Assembly (NCBI GenBank): GCA_964531105.1
Contig: CAZHFN010000002.1
Location: 1 to 64,000, forward strand
Origin: UBA2256 sp964531105
Lineage (GTDB): Bacteria > Spirochaetota > Spirochaetia > Treponematales > Rectinemataceae
Length of the DNA stretch: 64,000 bases
Direction of reading: 5' to 3'
Shown: piece after piece, positions 1-7,614 of the stretch
Layout: each line of letters starts with the position of its first letter
Position numbering within the stretch: the stretch's first letter is position 1
The notes under the pieces: model-generated
Databases searched by the model: none
Told to the model about the DNA's origin: nothing
What the model saw: the letters and a program-made list of their open reading frames with translations, nothing else
Program-made: the position numbers and the translations under genes

Positions 1-47
1 GCCGAGCCAATTGAAAAAGTCTAGTAACTTTTAAAATTGGCTTTGTA

Positions 48-90
48 GTTTCGTCCATTTTTATGCTAAAAGCATAAAAATGGACGAAAC
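48..90. repeat. perfect 19-bp inverted repeat (hairpin)
   Basis: Arms 48-66 and 72-90 are perfect reverse complements around a 5-base loop (taaaa). A second, imperfect hairpin lies just before it (arms 6-12 and 35-41, inner pairing 15-20 with 27-32). No T-run follows on either strand, so it is not a standard terminator. It could be a mobile-element end, a binding site or an RNA structure. The remainder of 1-237 shows no gene. Confidence 0.6.
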
Positions 91-237
91 GTACGCACCT
101 TAAAGGTAGCGTATGCAAAACTCGTCTGACTTTTACATAAGCCTCAGCCAACTAAAAATTAGAAGAGTAAACGTTGTAGAATAACGTGGGAATGTCGATA
201 TTATTAAAGCAGATTCTCGCGAGCAGGAGGAAAGATC

Positions 238-351
238 ATGAAATCACAGGATAGACCCAAGGCAGCTGAGAAAAAGAAGCCACAGAAAAGCCTGAAGGAA
301 AAAAGAGCGGAGAAGAAGGCTAAAAAGGATTCCAAGTCATCAGAGGAGTAA
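238..351 (+). CDS. small lysine-rich protein, 37 aa, unknown function
   Basis: An ATG follows a strong Shine-Dalgarno (gcaggagga, 6 bases before the ATG) and opens a 37-residue frame that starts MKSQDRPKAAEKKK and ends KSSEE. About a third of the residues are lysine, with alanine and glutamate making up most of the rest, and there is no hydrophobic segment. Such composition suggests a disordered, basic, possibly nucleic-acid-associated peptide, but I do not recognise the family. It stands alone on the plus strand, convergent with the aspartokinase operon, with a hairpin at 424-453 between them. The ribosome site and clean stop support it as real; expression is unproven. Confidence 0.55.
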   Translation: MKSQDRPKAAEKKKPQKSLKEKRAEKKAKKDSKSSEE

Positions 352-423
352 GCCGATTTAAGAGTATTTCAGTTTTAAGAAGTATAGAATAACGAAGTAA
401 GTTCCTCGAACCTTGTTGGTTAA

Positions 424-453
424 GAGGCCGCTCAGGGTACCCTGGGTGGCCTC
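424..453. terminator. hairpin between convergent genes, possible bidirectional terminator
   Basis: gaggcc (424-429) pairs with ggcctc (448-453), and the centre (cagggtaccctg) is itself palindromic. Short T-rich tracts flank it on both strands (catttct on plus, ttaacc on minus). It lies just after the aspartokinase stop and after the small lysine-rich gene. The U-tracts are poor, so efficiency is uncertain. Confidence 0.5.
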
Positions 454-457
454 ATTT

Positions 458-1471
458 CTATCTGCCGCCCAAACTCGCTTCAATTTTTAAAAATAATCCC
501 TGGGCAAATTCCCTGTAGCAGTCCTCCGGTAGCACAAAACCGCAGGCATCGGCATCCCCGGTTTCCAGGGGCTTGGCCTTGTCCTTCCAGGTCTCGGCAT
601 AGGATTGAGCTATTCGCCGCCCCTCCCCTCCCTTGCCCGAGGCAAAAACCGCTACAAGTTTCATGCCGCCTTCTCTATATGGAGAGCTTGAAAGTCCTAA
701 AAACTGGGCAGGGGCCGGGTTCGCATCCTGGGGACCGATGAGAGTGCCCTGGCCTTCGTCGAAGGTGGAGCGTACCCGTATTCGTATACCCAGTTTCCTG
801 GCAAGATCGGCTGACTTGTCGTGCAGCACTCTCGCCCCATGTCTGGCCAGCCTGACCATGGAATCGTAATCCAGAAAATCCATAAAGGAGGCCTGGGGAA
901 TGAGCCGGGGATCGGCCTTGGCCACTCCCGGCACGTCCTTATAGATGTCCACATAGTCGGCGCCCAAAGCTCCGGCGATAGCTACAGCACTGGTATCGGA
1001 GCCGCCTCGGCCTAGGGTGAGCACGCGACCTGAGGCGTCCATTCCCTGAAAACCCGTCACTACAGGTACTGCGCCCTCGTCCAGCACCTTACGCAGCCTG
1101 GAGGGATTGATATCCGAAGGATTGGCGTCCTGAAATTCTCCGGTTGAGAAAATTCCGGCGCTGGAGGCGGTCATGGGTTCGGCTTTTATGCCCTTGGAGT
1201 TGAGGAGGGCGGCGATGAGGCAGGCGGATATTACCTCTCCGCAGGAAGCCATGAGGTCCCGGTTCAGCCCGTCGGCGCCGCGGGGATACTGTTCTAAAAG
1301 ATCAAGAAGAGTGTCGGTGGCGTAAGGGTCTCCCCGGCGCCCCATGGCCGAGACAACAAGGATTACCCTGTCCCCGGCCACCAGGGCTTTGCCAACCTTG
1401 GAGGCCAGAAGTTCGCGGGAGGCCGGGTCGGCCAGGGAAGTGCCGCCGAATTTTTGAACGATGAGGGCCAT
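458..1471 (-). CDS. aspartate kinase, short form
   Basis: Phosphorylates L-aspartate to aspartyl-4-phosphate, the first step of the Lys/DAP, Thr and Met branch. The N-terminal KFGGTS motif (residues 7-12), the SCGEV segment, and the LGRGGSDTSA and DIYKDVPGV motifs are those of the amino-acid kinase fold. At 337 residues it is shorter than the usual roughly 400-450 residues. After about residue 245 there is only a brief tail with at most one ACT-like unit, so allosteric control may be reduced or absent. It is the last gene of the minus-strand operon, 12 bases after asd. The asd-then-aspartokinase order recalls asd-dapG-dapA of Bacillus. Family assignment is firm; the physiological branch is inferred. 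Confidence 0.88.
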   Translation of the reverse strand: MALIVQKFGGTSLADPASRELLASKVGKALVAGDRVILVVSAMGRRGDPYATDTLLDLLEQYPRGADGLNRDLMASCGEVISACLIAALLNSKGIKAEPMTASSAGIFSTGEFQDANPSDINPSRLRKVLDEGAVPVVTGFQGMDASGRVLTLGRGGSDTSAVAIAGALGADYVDIYKDVPGVAKADPRLIPQASFMDFLDYDSMVRLARHGARVLHDKSADLARKLGIRIRVRSTFDEGQGTLIGPQDANPAPAQFLGLSSSPYREGGMKLVAVFASGKGGEGRRIAQSYAETWKDKAKPLETGDADACGFVLPEDCYREFAQGLFLKIEASLGGR

Positions 1472-1483
1472 GGGCTCTCCTCT

Positions 1484-2500
1484 TTAGATTTTCCGGGCCT
1501 TGAGACCCTTTTTAACCAGAAGTTCGCCAATCTGCACCGCATTGAGGGCCGCGCCCTTGCGGAGATTGTCCGAGACTACCCACATATTGAGCCCGTTGGG
1601 CACCGTGAAGTCTACCCTGAGTCTTCCCACGTAAACGGCGTCCTGGCCGTCAGCATCCAGGGCTGTGGGATATACAAGCTTGGAAGGATCATCCATCACT
1701 TTGACTCCGGGAGCCTTTTCCAGAAGGCGTTTGGCTTCGGCCAGGTTGATCGGTTTTTCGGTTTCGATGTTGATGGACTCGGAATGGCCTCTGTATACCC
1801 CTACCCTCACTGCTGTGGGGCTCACCTCGATAGCGGGATCCATAATCTTATGGGTTTCATGGACCATCTTCATCTCTTCTTTGGTGTAGCCATTGTCCAG
1901 GAACACATCGATTTGGGGGATAGCGTTAAAGAGAATCTGCCGGGAAAAGACCGATACCTTGAGTTCTTCTCCCCTTACGTACTGACCAGTCTGAGCTTGG
2001 AGCTCACGCATAGCCGGACCGCCGCCGCCTGAAACAGCCTGATAGGTGGACACTACGATACGCTTGATTTTATATGCATCATGAAGCGGCTTGCAGGCTA
2101 CCAGCATCTGGATGGTGGAGCAGTTGGGATTGGCGATAATGCCCTTGTGGCCGTCCACCGCCTGGGGGTTTACTTCGGGCACCACCAGGGGAACCCCGGG
2201 GTCCATACGCCAGGCTGAGGAGTTGTCCACCACCACGGCTCCTTCGGAGGCTGCTATGGGGGCCAGCACGAGGCTGGCATCGGCTCCGGCGGAGAAGAGG
2301 GCTATATCCACATCCTTGAAGGCGCCTTTGACCGCTGCCCTCACTTCGACTTCTTTTCCCTTGTACAGCACTTTTTTACCCGCCATCTCGGGTATGTCCA
2401 TGGGAATGAGGGTGGAGATGGGGAAATTCCTGGCTTCCAGTGTTTTAATCATCTCTGTGCCTACGGCGCCAAGAGCGCCTACCACTGCGACTCTATACAT
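1484..2500 (-). CDS. asd: aspartate-semialdehyde dehydrogenase
   Basis: Reduces aspartyl-phosphate to aspartate-4-semialdehyde with NADPH. The N-terminal nucleotide-binding motif GALGAVGTEM (residues 8-17) and the catalytic cysteine motif NPNCSTIQ (around residue 130) are clear, as is the late substrate-binding EVSPTAVRVGVYRGHSE stretch. Length (338 aa) is normal. The ATG overlaps the stop of the upstream 4Fe-4S gene (ATGTATAG) and has an aaggaga ribosome site inside that gene, so translation is probably coupled. The product feeds dapA in the same operon. Confidence 0.93.
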   Translation of the reverse strand: MYRVAVVGALGAVGTEMIKTLEARNFPISTLIPMDIPEMAGKKVLYKGKEVEVRAAVKGAFKDVDIALFSAGADASLVLAPIAASEGAVVVDNSSAWRMDPGVPLVVPEVNPQAVDGHKGIIANPNCSTIQMLVACKPLHDAYKIKRIVVSTYQAVSGGGGPAMRELQAQTGQYVRGEELKVSVFSRQILFNAIPQIDVFLDNGYTKEEMKMVHETHKIMDPAIEVSPTAVRVGVYRGHSESINIETEKPINLAEAKRLLEKAPGVKVMDDPSKLVYPTALDADGQDAVYVGRLRVDFTVPNGLNMWVVSDNLRKGAALNAVQIGELLVKKGLKARKI

Positions 2501-2976
2501 CTGACTCTCTCCTTGCGATGCTTATAGCATCCTGTACGAATTTTCTGGGGAATTCGGCGGTAACCACCGCCGTTTTATTATTGCGTTCCGGATTGACTAT
2601 TGAAACGATCGTGCCATCACAGAGTTCCCGGCCCAGCCTGTCCACCATCCGCACCCTATCACCAATCAAAGGAAAGGGTAAATACTCCCAGGGAAAGCGT
2701 ATCCGAGCCCTATCGTCCTTGACGCTCTTGATGGTAATAGCCAGGCCTGGGCAGGCGGGAATGCAGATCCCGCAGACTGTGCACTTAGCCCTGTCTATAA
2801 CCGGAAGATTGGTGATGGGAAATCCTACGGTGATGGCTCCCTGGGGGCAGGAAGTCTGGCAAGGATTGCAGGGTATTTCCTCTATGCACTCTATGCAGAG
2901 GCAGCCCCGACCCTCCATTTCCTCTTCCGATGCCAATTGCCCAACGGCTTGAAGCTCCTCCAGGGATGGTGCTCCC
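2493..2976 (-). CDS. 4Fe-4S dicluster ferredoxin subunit of an amino/imino-acid dehydrogenase (5' end in gap)
   Basis: The visible 160 residues contain two cysteine groups typical of paired [4Fe-4S] clusters: CIECIEEIPCNPCQTSC and CTVCGICIPACPG. A C-terminal part with EYLPFPLIGDRV follows. Small proteins of this form accompany FAD and BFD subunits in D-hydroxyproline dehydrogenase-type complexes and are separate genes there. The start is lost in the N run; the visible part begins GAPSLEEL, which looks close to the N-terminus. It would carry electrons from the FAD subunits. The stop overlaps asd. Confidence 0.75.
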
Positions 2977-3076
2977 NNNNNNNNNNNNNNNNNNNNNNNN
3001 NNNNNNNNNNNNNNNNNNNNNNNNNNNNNNNNNNNNNNNNNNNNNNNNNNNNNNNNNNNNNNNNNNNNNNNNNNNN
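2977..3076. other. assembly gap (100 N)
   Basis: Exactly 100 N, the nominal size many scaffolders use. The flanks are not duplicated. The FAD subunit before it has only about 118 of the residues expected for its family and the 4Fe-4S gene after it lacks a start, so several hundred bases are probably missing. Confidence 0.97.
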
Positions 3077-3432
3077 GCCCCGGTGGCGAGGATGAGGGTT
3101 TCCGCATCCAGGGTGTATGATTTTGTTCTATTTTCCACAGCCCATACCTTGAGTCCCGACTCTATGCCCACCACCTCGGTCTTGAGCCGAACATCAATGC
3201 CCAGACGAAGCGATTCGGCCAGAAGCTCTTTTCCAATATCGAAACCTCTGATTCCAGCCTTGTGCTCTTGCGAACCGAAAAACTTGTGTATCTGCTTGAA
3301 AAGCTGGCCGCCCGGCTTGGCATTCTCGTCCATGAGCACCACAGGAGCCCCTGCTTTTTTCAACTCGATCGCTGCGCAGAGCCCCGCGGGTCCCGCTCCC
3401 ACTACTACGGCGGGTTTGCCTTCTTTATGCAT
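3077..3432 (-). CDS. FAD/NAD(P)-binding dehydrogenase subunit, N-terminal part only
   Basis: The visible 118 residues begin MHKEGKPAVVVGAGPAGLCAA, an FAD Rossmann motif, followed by an acidic residue at the end of beta-2 and by GGQLFKQIHKFFGS, as in the NAD(P)/FAD subunits of hydroxyproline-type dehydrogenases (HcnB-like). The ATEILATG-type motif (ETLILATG) falls at the gap. The ATG at 3432 is chosen over the in-frame upstream ATG because it has a ggagg site 6 bases ahead and overlaps the [2Fe-2S] gene's stop (ATGCATAA). The remainder of the protein is missing. Confidence 0.75.
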
Positions 3433-3778
3433 GGTCAGCCTCCGCCTGGACGCTCCAGCTGCCAACCCCGTGCTGACGCTCCACCTTCATGCCATCGCGA
3501 ACCTCGGTGACGCAGGTTCTCACCCCCGGCACACCGTCCACTGTCATGACACAGTCCGTGCAGCGCCCTATGCCGCAGAACATCCTGCGGGGCGAGCCTT
3601 TCTTGGTATAGCGGAAAACCGTTACCCCGGCAGCCACAAGGGCGGCCATGATCGGCTCGCCTTCCAGGGCTGCGAGGGCTTTACCTTCGAAGAAAATTGT
3701 CACTTCTTTCTGGGCTAGCATGTCCCCAAGAACGGCGTGTTTCGCAATTCTCGAGTCAGGAGCTTTTTCTACGTTCAT
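3425..3778 (-). CDS. [2Fe-2S] ferredoxin-type dehydrogenase subunit
   Basis: A small plant-type [2Fe-2S] protein (117 aa) with cysteine pattern CGIGRCTDC followed by VRTC. It matches the HcnA-like subunit that partners FAD subunits in D-hydroxyproline/D-nopaline-type dehydrogenases, where it passes electrons. The ATG overlaps the dapA stop as ATGA. A second in-frame ATG at 3721 would remove a 19-residue extension and is possible, since relatives are usually near 100 residues. It is sandwiched between dapA and the FAD subunit, so the dapA coupling looks deliberate. Confidence 0.78.
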   Translation of the reverse strand: MNVEKAPDSRIAKHAVLGDMLAQKEVTIFFEGKALAALEGEPIMAALVAAGVTVFRYTKKGSPRRMFCGIGRCTDCVMTVDGVPGVRTCVTEVRDGMKVERQHGVGSWSVQAEADHA

Positions 3779-4653
3779 TTTCCCAGCCCCAGATCCTTGA
3801 GTGCCTTCTTGAGCGCCTCGGTTACCTCGGGCGATGCAAACTTGAGAGGAGGTCTTAAGGGGCCGGCTTCAAAGCCGCAGAGCTGGAGAGCCTTCTTAAC
3901 GGGTACGGGATTAGGCTGGAGGAAAAGAGCCCTGTTGATAGCCTGGAGTTTTACATGGAGCTCCGACGCTTCAGAGAATTTTCCGGCCAGGTAGGCCTCT
4001 ATCATTTTTTTCATGAAGGGAGCTACCACATGGCCAGCTACAGACACTACACCGTAGCCTCCAATAGCCAGGGTAGGGAGCGTGAGAGCGTCTTCTCCAG
4101 TATACACCCTGAAGCCAGGCGCTGCGTCCCGAATGACAACGGTCGTGTCGTCCAGGTTGCCCGCAGCATCCTTGAGCATGGTGATCTGCTTTACGTCCTT
4201 GGAAAGCTTTACGATTGTCTCAGGTCTTATGCTGATCGCTGTCCTGCCTGGGACATTGTAGAGCATGGAGGGAATCTTCACCGAGGAGGCAATCATGGAG
4301 AAATGATCGTAGAGCATGCCCTGATCGGGCTTGTTGTAGTAGGGAGCCACCAGCAAAAGCCCATCGGCCCCTGCCTCTACGGCATCCTTGGCATTTTGAA
4401 TGGAAACCCTGGTGTCGTTGGTGCCCGCGTTGGCGATTACAGGTCGGCCAGTGGCCTTCTTGATGGCCTTTATAAGGTCGATCTTCTCTGTCCTGGAGAG
4501 GGTTGGGGATTCCCCGGTGGTGCCACTCACCACAAAGCTGTCCACACCCTCGCCTACCAACCTTTTAGCTAAGGCGGCGGCGGCTTCGATATCCAATTCA
4601 AGCGAATCCTTGAACGGCGTAACTATCGCAACCATCAATCTTCCAAATTCCAT
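3775..4653 (-). CDS. dapA: 4-hydroxy-tetrahydrodipicolinate synthase
   Basis: Condenses pyruvate with aspartate-semialdehyde in DAP/lysine synthesis. Motifs seen are GTTGESPTLS (residues 44-53), YYNKPDQGM, LYNVPGRT (with the Tyr and the substrate-carboxylate Arg) and MLKDAAGN, whose Lys is the Schiff-base residue. Length (292 aa) is standard. In hydroxyproline gene clusters a related family member acts as a pyrroline-hydroxycarboxylate deaminase, so that was considered. The conserved GTTGE and NVPGRT motifs favour true DapA, and asd and aspartokinase lie in the same operon. Function by motif is good but not proof. Confidence 0.85.
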   Translation of the reverse strand: MEFGRLMVAIVTPFKDSLELDIEAAAALAKRLVGEGVDSFVVSGTTGESPTLSRTEKIDLIKAIKKATGRPVIANAGTNDTRVSIQNAKDAVEAGADGLLLVAPYYNKPDQGMLYDHFSMIASSVKIPSMLYNVPGRTAISIRPETIVKLSKDVKQITMLKDAAGNLDDTTVVIRDAAPGFRVYTGEDALTLPTLAIGGYGVVSVAGHVVAPFMKKMIEAYLAGKFSEASELHVKLQAINRALFLQPNPVPVKKALQLCGFEAGPLRPPLKFASPEVTEALKKALKDLGLGK

Positions 4654-4662
4654 TCTGTCCTC

Positions 4663-4941
4663 CTATTCGTCCATCGCCTTGATCGAGACGGGTCTCACGG
4701 GTTGTCTAAACGAGGAAATCTCAATCTCCTCGGGCTTTAGTTTTAGTTCTTCGGCCAGGATGCGTTCCACCAAGCGTCTGCAGGATCTGCCTTGGCATAT
4801 CCCCATGCCCGCCCTGGTCCAGCGCTTAATCTCCACCACGCTCCGGGCTCCCGCTCGGATCGCGTCTCGTATCTCCTGTTCTGTCACCTCTTCACAGCGG
4901 CAGATATACTTTTCGTCTCCCATACCCTTGCTCTCGTCCAT
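4663..4941 (-). CDS. BFD-like [2Fe-2S]-binding protein
   Basis: A 92-residue protein with CRCEEV near the N-terminus and GICQGRSC about 34 residues later, the four-cysteine layout of bacterioferritin-associated-ferredoxin-like domains. The same domain occurs as a small subunit or fused tail in FAD-dependent D-amino-acid and hydroxyproline dehydrogenases. It sits directly after the regulator gene (4-base gap) and before dapA. Its partner is probably the DAO-type oxidoreductase at 5675-6883 together with the other small subunits. Confidence 0.78.
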   Translation of the reverse strand: MDESKGMGDEKYICRCEEVTEQEIRDAIRAGARSVVEIKRWTRAGMGICQGRSCRRLVERILAEELKLKPEEIEISSFRQPVRPVSIKAMDE

Positions 4942-4944
4942 TTT

Positions 4945-5670
4945 CTACTCCCTATAATGTTCCCAGTACTTTTTTACGTTTTCCATAAGCCCATCCACAT
5001 GGGCTACCATGCAGCCCTCAGCCTCATCCGGATCGTGTTTTTTCAAGGCCTCCAATATCGAACGATGGGCTGTTCTGTAGGTAGCACCCACGCTCCTGCG
5101 CATGTATTCGAAAAGCTCGGTCTGCTGGCCCAGCATGGCTAAAATACCATAGAGAGCTGAAAGCACCGAATTGGTAGAGGCCTCGGCGATATTCTTGTGG
5201 AAAGCGATATCCACCTCGGCGATACTCTCGCCTTTGGATGCCTTATCTTCCTGATCTGCGATTATTTGTTCAAGTTGCCTTAGCCTGCTTTCGCTGATGT
5301 TCTCCGCCGCCAGCCTAGCAGTCTCCCTTTCTATTGCCCTCCTGGCCTGGAGGACCATAAGGTACTCATCCAGGATGCGGCTGTCTATGAGCTTCTCCAG
5401 TTCCTTGCTATGCCTGCTGATCGACTTGCTCACCCGGGCTTTAGTAATGGCCCTGAGGCCCTCCTTGGTAAGCACCCTACCCTTATTGGCCTGGCTTTCC
5501 ACCAGCCCCAGGGACTCCAGCCTGTAAAGGATGCGCCCGATGGAGGCTGAGCTGACCTTGAAGCCCTGTTTTTCCATCTCCTCGACGAGGCTCCAGGAGC
5601 CTAAGGGCTCACCGGCCGTTCTGATGCACTCGAGGAGGATCAGATCACGCTCGTCAAGGTCCAGTTTCAT
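4945..5670 (-). CDS. FCD-domain transcriptional regulator with non-GntR winged helix
   Basis: The C-terminal two thirds (about residues 95-235) is an FCD ligand-binding helical domain of the FadR/GntR group, with the typical RRAIERETARLAA and DIAFHKNIAEAS segments. Its His, Asp and Arg residues usually bind a metal and an organic acid. The N-terminal 75 residues (DERDLILLECIR, SSASIGRILYRLESLGLVE) look like an NrpR/RNase R type winged helix rather than a GntR head. I chose the ATG at 5670, four bases after the preceding stop, over a TTG at 5697. It is encoded inside the operon it probably controls; the palindrome at 10677-10694 is the candidate operator. Confidence 0.75.
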   Translation of the reverse strand: MKLDLDERDLILLECIRTAGEPLGSWSLVEEMEKQGFKVSSASIGRILYRLESLGLVESQANKGRVLTKEGLRAITKARVSKSISRHSKELEKLIDSRILDEYLMVLQARRAIERETARLAAENISESRLRQLEQIIADQEDKASKGESIAEVDIAFHKNIAEASTNSVLSALYGILAMLGQQTELFEYMRRSVGATYRTAHRSILEALKKHDPDEAEGCMVAHVDGLMENVKKYWEHYRE

Positions 5671-5674
5671 AGGT

Positions 5675-6883
5675 TTATAGTCCTGCCTTGCCGCCAAAGC
5701 GGCCTGGATTGAATGCTTCCATGGGGAACTCTGGTTTCTTACCGGTTATGAGATCGGCCATGACGAGGCCGGTGACCGGGGATAGTGCTATACCGTCGCC
5801 CTCATGGCCGGCGGCGATGTAAAAACCGGGAGCCCCGGGTATTTCTCCCAGGAAGGGCATGCCGTCGGGGGTTGAGGGGCGCAAGCCCGCAAAGGTTCTT
5901 ATAAAGTTGATCTTGGACATCACCGGGAAGAATCGCTCTACCTGGGCTGCCAGAAGGCTTAGGGCTTCGGGGTCGGTGCTCTTGTCGAAGCCTCGGTTCT
6001 CCCTGGTGCTGCCAATAAGGTAGTTGCCGTTGTGGGTGCCCGTAAAGGCGAAACCCAGGCCAAAGCGTTCGGAGGGCGTTTGAGGGCTTGCCGCAGCGCC
6101 GGATGGCTTGTTCACCGTCTCATGGGGTTTGAGCTTGGATACGATGTACTGGGCGCTCCACACATTGGTCTCTCCCAGGGGAGGAATGGCTTCGGTGACA
6201 ATTACCTGGCCCTTCCGGGGAGTTATGGGCACTTCGAAGCCTACGAGCTTGGTGATGTCGTTAGCCCAGGCGCCCGCGGCGTTGACTAGGACCTCTGTTT
6301 CCACCACATCGCCCGAATCCAGTCGCAGCTTCCAGCCCGATTGCAGCTTCTCCACAGCAGTTGCCCTAGTGCGAGATATGAACTCCAGACCTTTCTGCCT
6401 CGCGCCAAGGAGAAAAGCCTTCATGAGAAGCATGGGGTTCACCTGGGAATCCCTGCTGCTGTAGGTGGAGGCGATGATATCGTCGGCGACCAGGGGTTGA
6501 AGCTCCAGGAGCCGCTTTCTGTCGATGATATCCACTTCCAGCCCATAACGGTTCTGGCTGGCGACAAATTCCTCCATGATGGAGAGATGCTCCTCATCCT
6601 CTATAAGGATGGTGCCCCCCCTAGTTTCAAATTCTATGTCCGAGGGTAGTTCGTCCTTGAGGCTTTCAAAGCGCTCCAGGCTTTTAAAGGCCATCTCCAG
6701 GAGAATCCCCGGTTTCTTGGACTGTAAAAGAATCATGTCGTCGCAGGAACCCGAAGCACCTGCGCCCATAACGATCTTATCGATAAGCAGGACCTTCTTG
6801 CCCCGCTTGGTAAGTTCATAGGCTATGGAGGTACCATTCACTCCAGCCCCGAGAATTGCAACATCACAACGCAAGTAAGCCAT
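5675..6883 (-). CDS. DAO-family FAD-dependent oxidoreductase (D-amino/imino-acid dehydrogenase subunit)
   Basis: A 402-residue protein opening with a DxAILGAGVNGTSIA FAD-binding motif (residues 7-21) and ending with FAGLRPSTPDGMPFLG and AAGHEGDGIALSP, signatures of the DAO family (glycine oxidase, sarcosine oxidase, hydroxyproline dehydrogenase beta subunit HcnC). It would oxidise an amino or imino acid and pass electrons to the FAD/Fe-S subunits downstream. Substrate cannot be read from sequence. The racemase just upstream and the TAXI transporter argue for an imported amino acid or related acid. It ends 4 bases before the regulator start. Confidence 0.82.
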   Translation of the reverse strand: MAYLRCDVAILGAGVNGTSIAYELTKRGKKVLLIDKIVMGAGASGSCDDMILLQSKKPGILLEMAFKSLERFESLKDELPSDIEFETRGGTILIEDEEHLSIMEEFVASQNRYGLEVDIIDRKRLLELQPLVADDIIASTYSSRDSQVNPMLLMKAFLLGARQKGLEFISRTRATAVEKLQSGWKLRLDSGDVVETEVLVNAAGAWANDITKLVGFEVPITPRKGQVIVTEAIPPLGETNVWSAQYIVSKLKPHETVNKPSGAAASPQTPSERFGLGFAFTGTHNGNYLIGSTRENRGFDKSTDPEALSLLAAQVERFFPVMSKINFIRTFAGLRPSTPDGMPFLGEIPGAPGFYIAAGHEGDGIALSPVTGLVMADLITGKKPEFPMEAFNPGRFGGKAGL

Positions 6884-6891
6884 AGACTTCC

Positions 6892-7614
6892 TCAGCTTCC
6901 CAGCAAGCCGGAGTGTATGTATCCGGCCAGACTGATGATATCGAATACAGGCTTCCCGCAGGATTCCTGTATCGCCTTTTTAAATGGCGGCATATTGGTG
7001 CATTCCAGCACGACAAATCGTATATCCGGATCAGCCGCCACCATTGCGGCGGCCACGGCTTTAAGCTCCTTTTCGGCTATTTCCACATCGAGGCTGGGTT
7101 CCTGCTCCGGAGAAGATTTCTCCAGAAAAACCCTGGTAAATTCTGGCTTTTCATCCATTCCTGCCACGACCAGGGGGATGCCCTGGACGCCGCAGTTCCG
7201 AAAGTGCCGCTCCGTAAGCGAGGCAGCCCGGGCAGTCAGCACCCCCGCCCTGCCCCTGCGTCCGAAGATCTCATAGAGAAGGGGTATCTGCAGGAGGCTG
7301 GAGCTAAAGAGGGGAATGCTCACTGCGGCGGCCAGCTCTCTCTGGAAGAGGGCCAGAAATCCGCAGCTAGTGGTAATAGCCTTTACTCCTTCGGCCTCCA
7401 GCTCCCTGGCGGCGGCAATGAAGGGTTCCAGCAGCTCTGGATCTCCCTCCTCCACAACCCTTTTGGGCGAAGCCCCCTCTACCCGTTTATAGCGGACGGG
7501 AAAAGGAAAGCTCTTAGCGTTCCCAATATCGCCGGGGATGCGGGGAAACCGGGTATCCAGCATGAGAATACCCAGGTCCTGGCCATAACTGCCGTAGCCC
7601 CCTCGTGCGATCAT
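6892..7614 (-). CDS. aspartate/glutamate/hydantoin racemase family protein
   Basis: A 240-residue protein with the two catalytic-type cysteines of the Asp/Glu racemase superfamily: TTSCGFLA (about residue 84) and LECTNMPP (about residue 205). The N-terminal segment is glycine-rich. Members interconvert stereoisomers of amino acids or hydantoins, or act as decarboxylases. Here it follows the TRAP permease with an ATGA overlap and precedes the DAO-family dehydrogenase, so it plausibly supplies the D- or L-form that the dehydrogenase uses. Exact substrate unknown. Confidence 0.75.
   Translation of the reverse strand: MIARGGYGSYGQDLGILMLDTRFPRIPGDIGNAKSFPFPVRYKRVEGASPKRVVEEGDPELLEPFIAAARELEAEGVKAITTSCGFLALFQRELAAAVSIPLFSSSLLQIPLLYEIFGRRGRAGVLTARAASLTERHFRNCGVQGIPLVVAGMDEKPEFTRVFLEKSSPEQEPSLDVEIAEKELKAVAAAMVAADPDIRFVVLECTNMPPFKKAIQESCGKPVFDIISLAGYIHSGLLGS

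Noticed and set aside
3775..4653. DapA homologue as pyrroline-hydroxycarboxylate deaminase
   Set aside because: The neighbourhood suggests it, but GTTGESP and NVPGRT point to true DapA. Kept as an open question in the operon finding.
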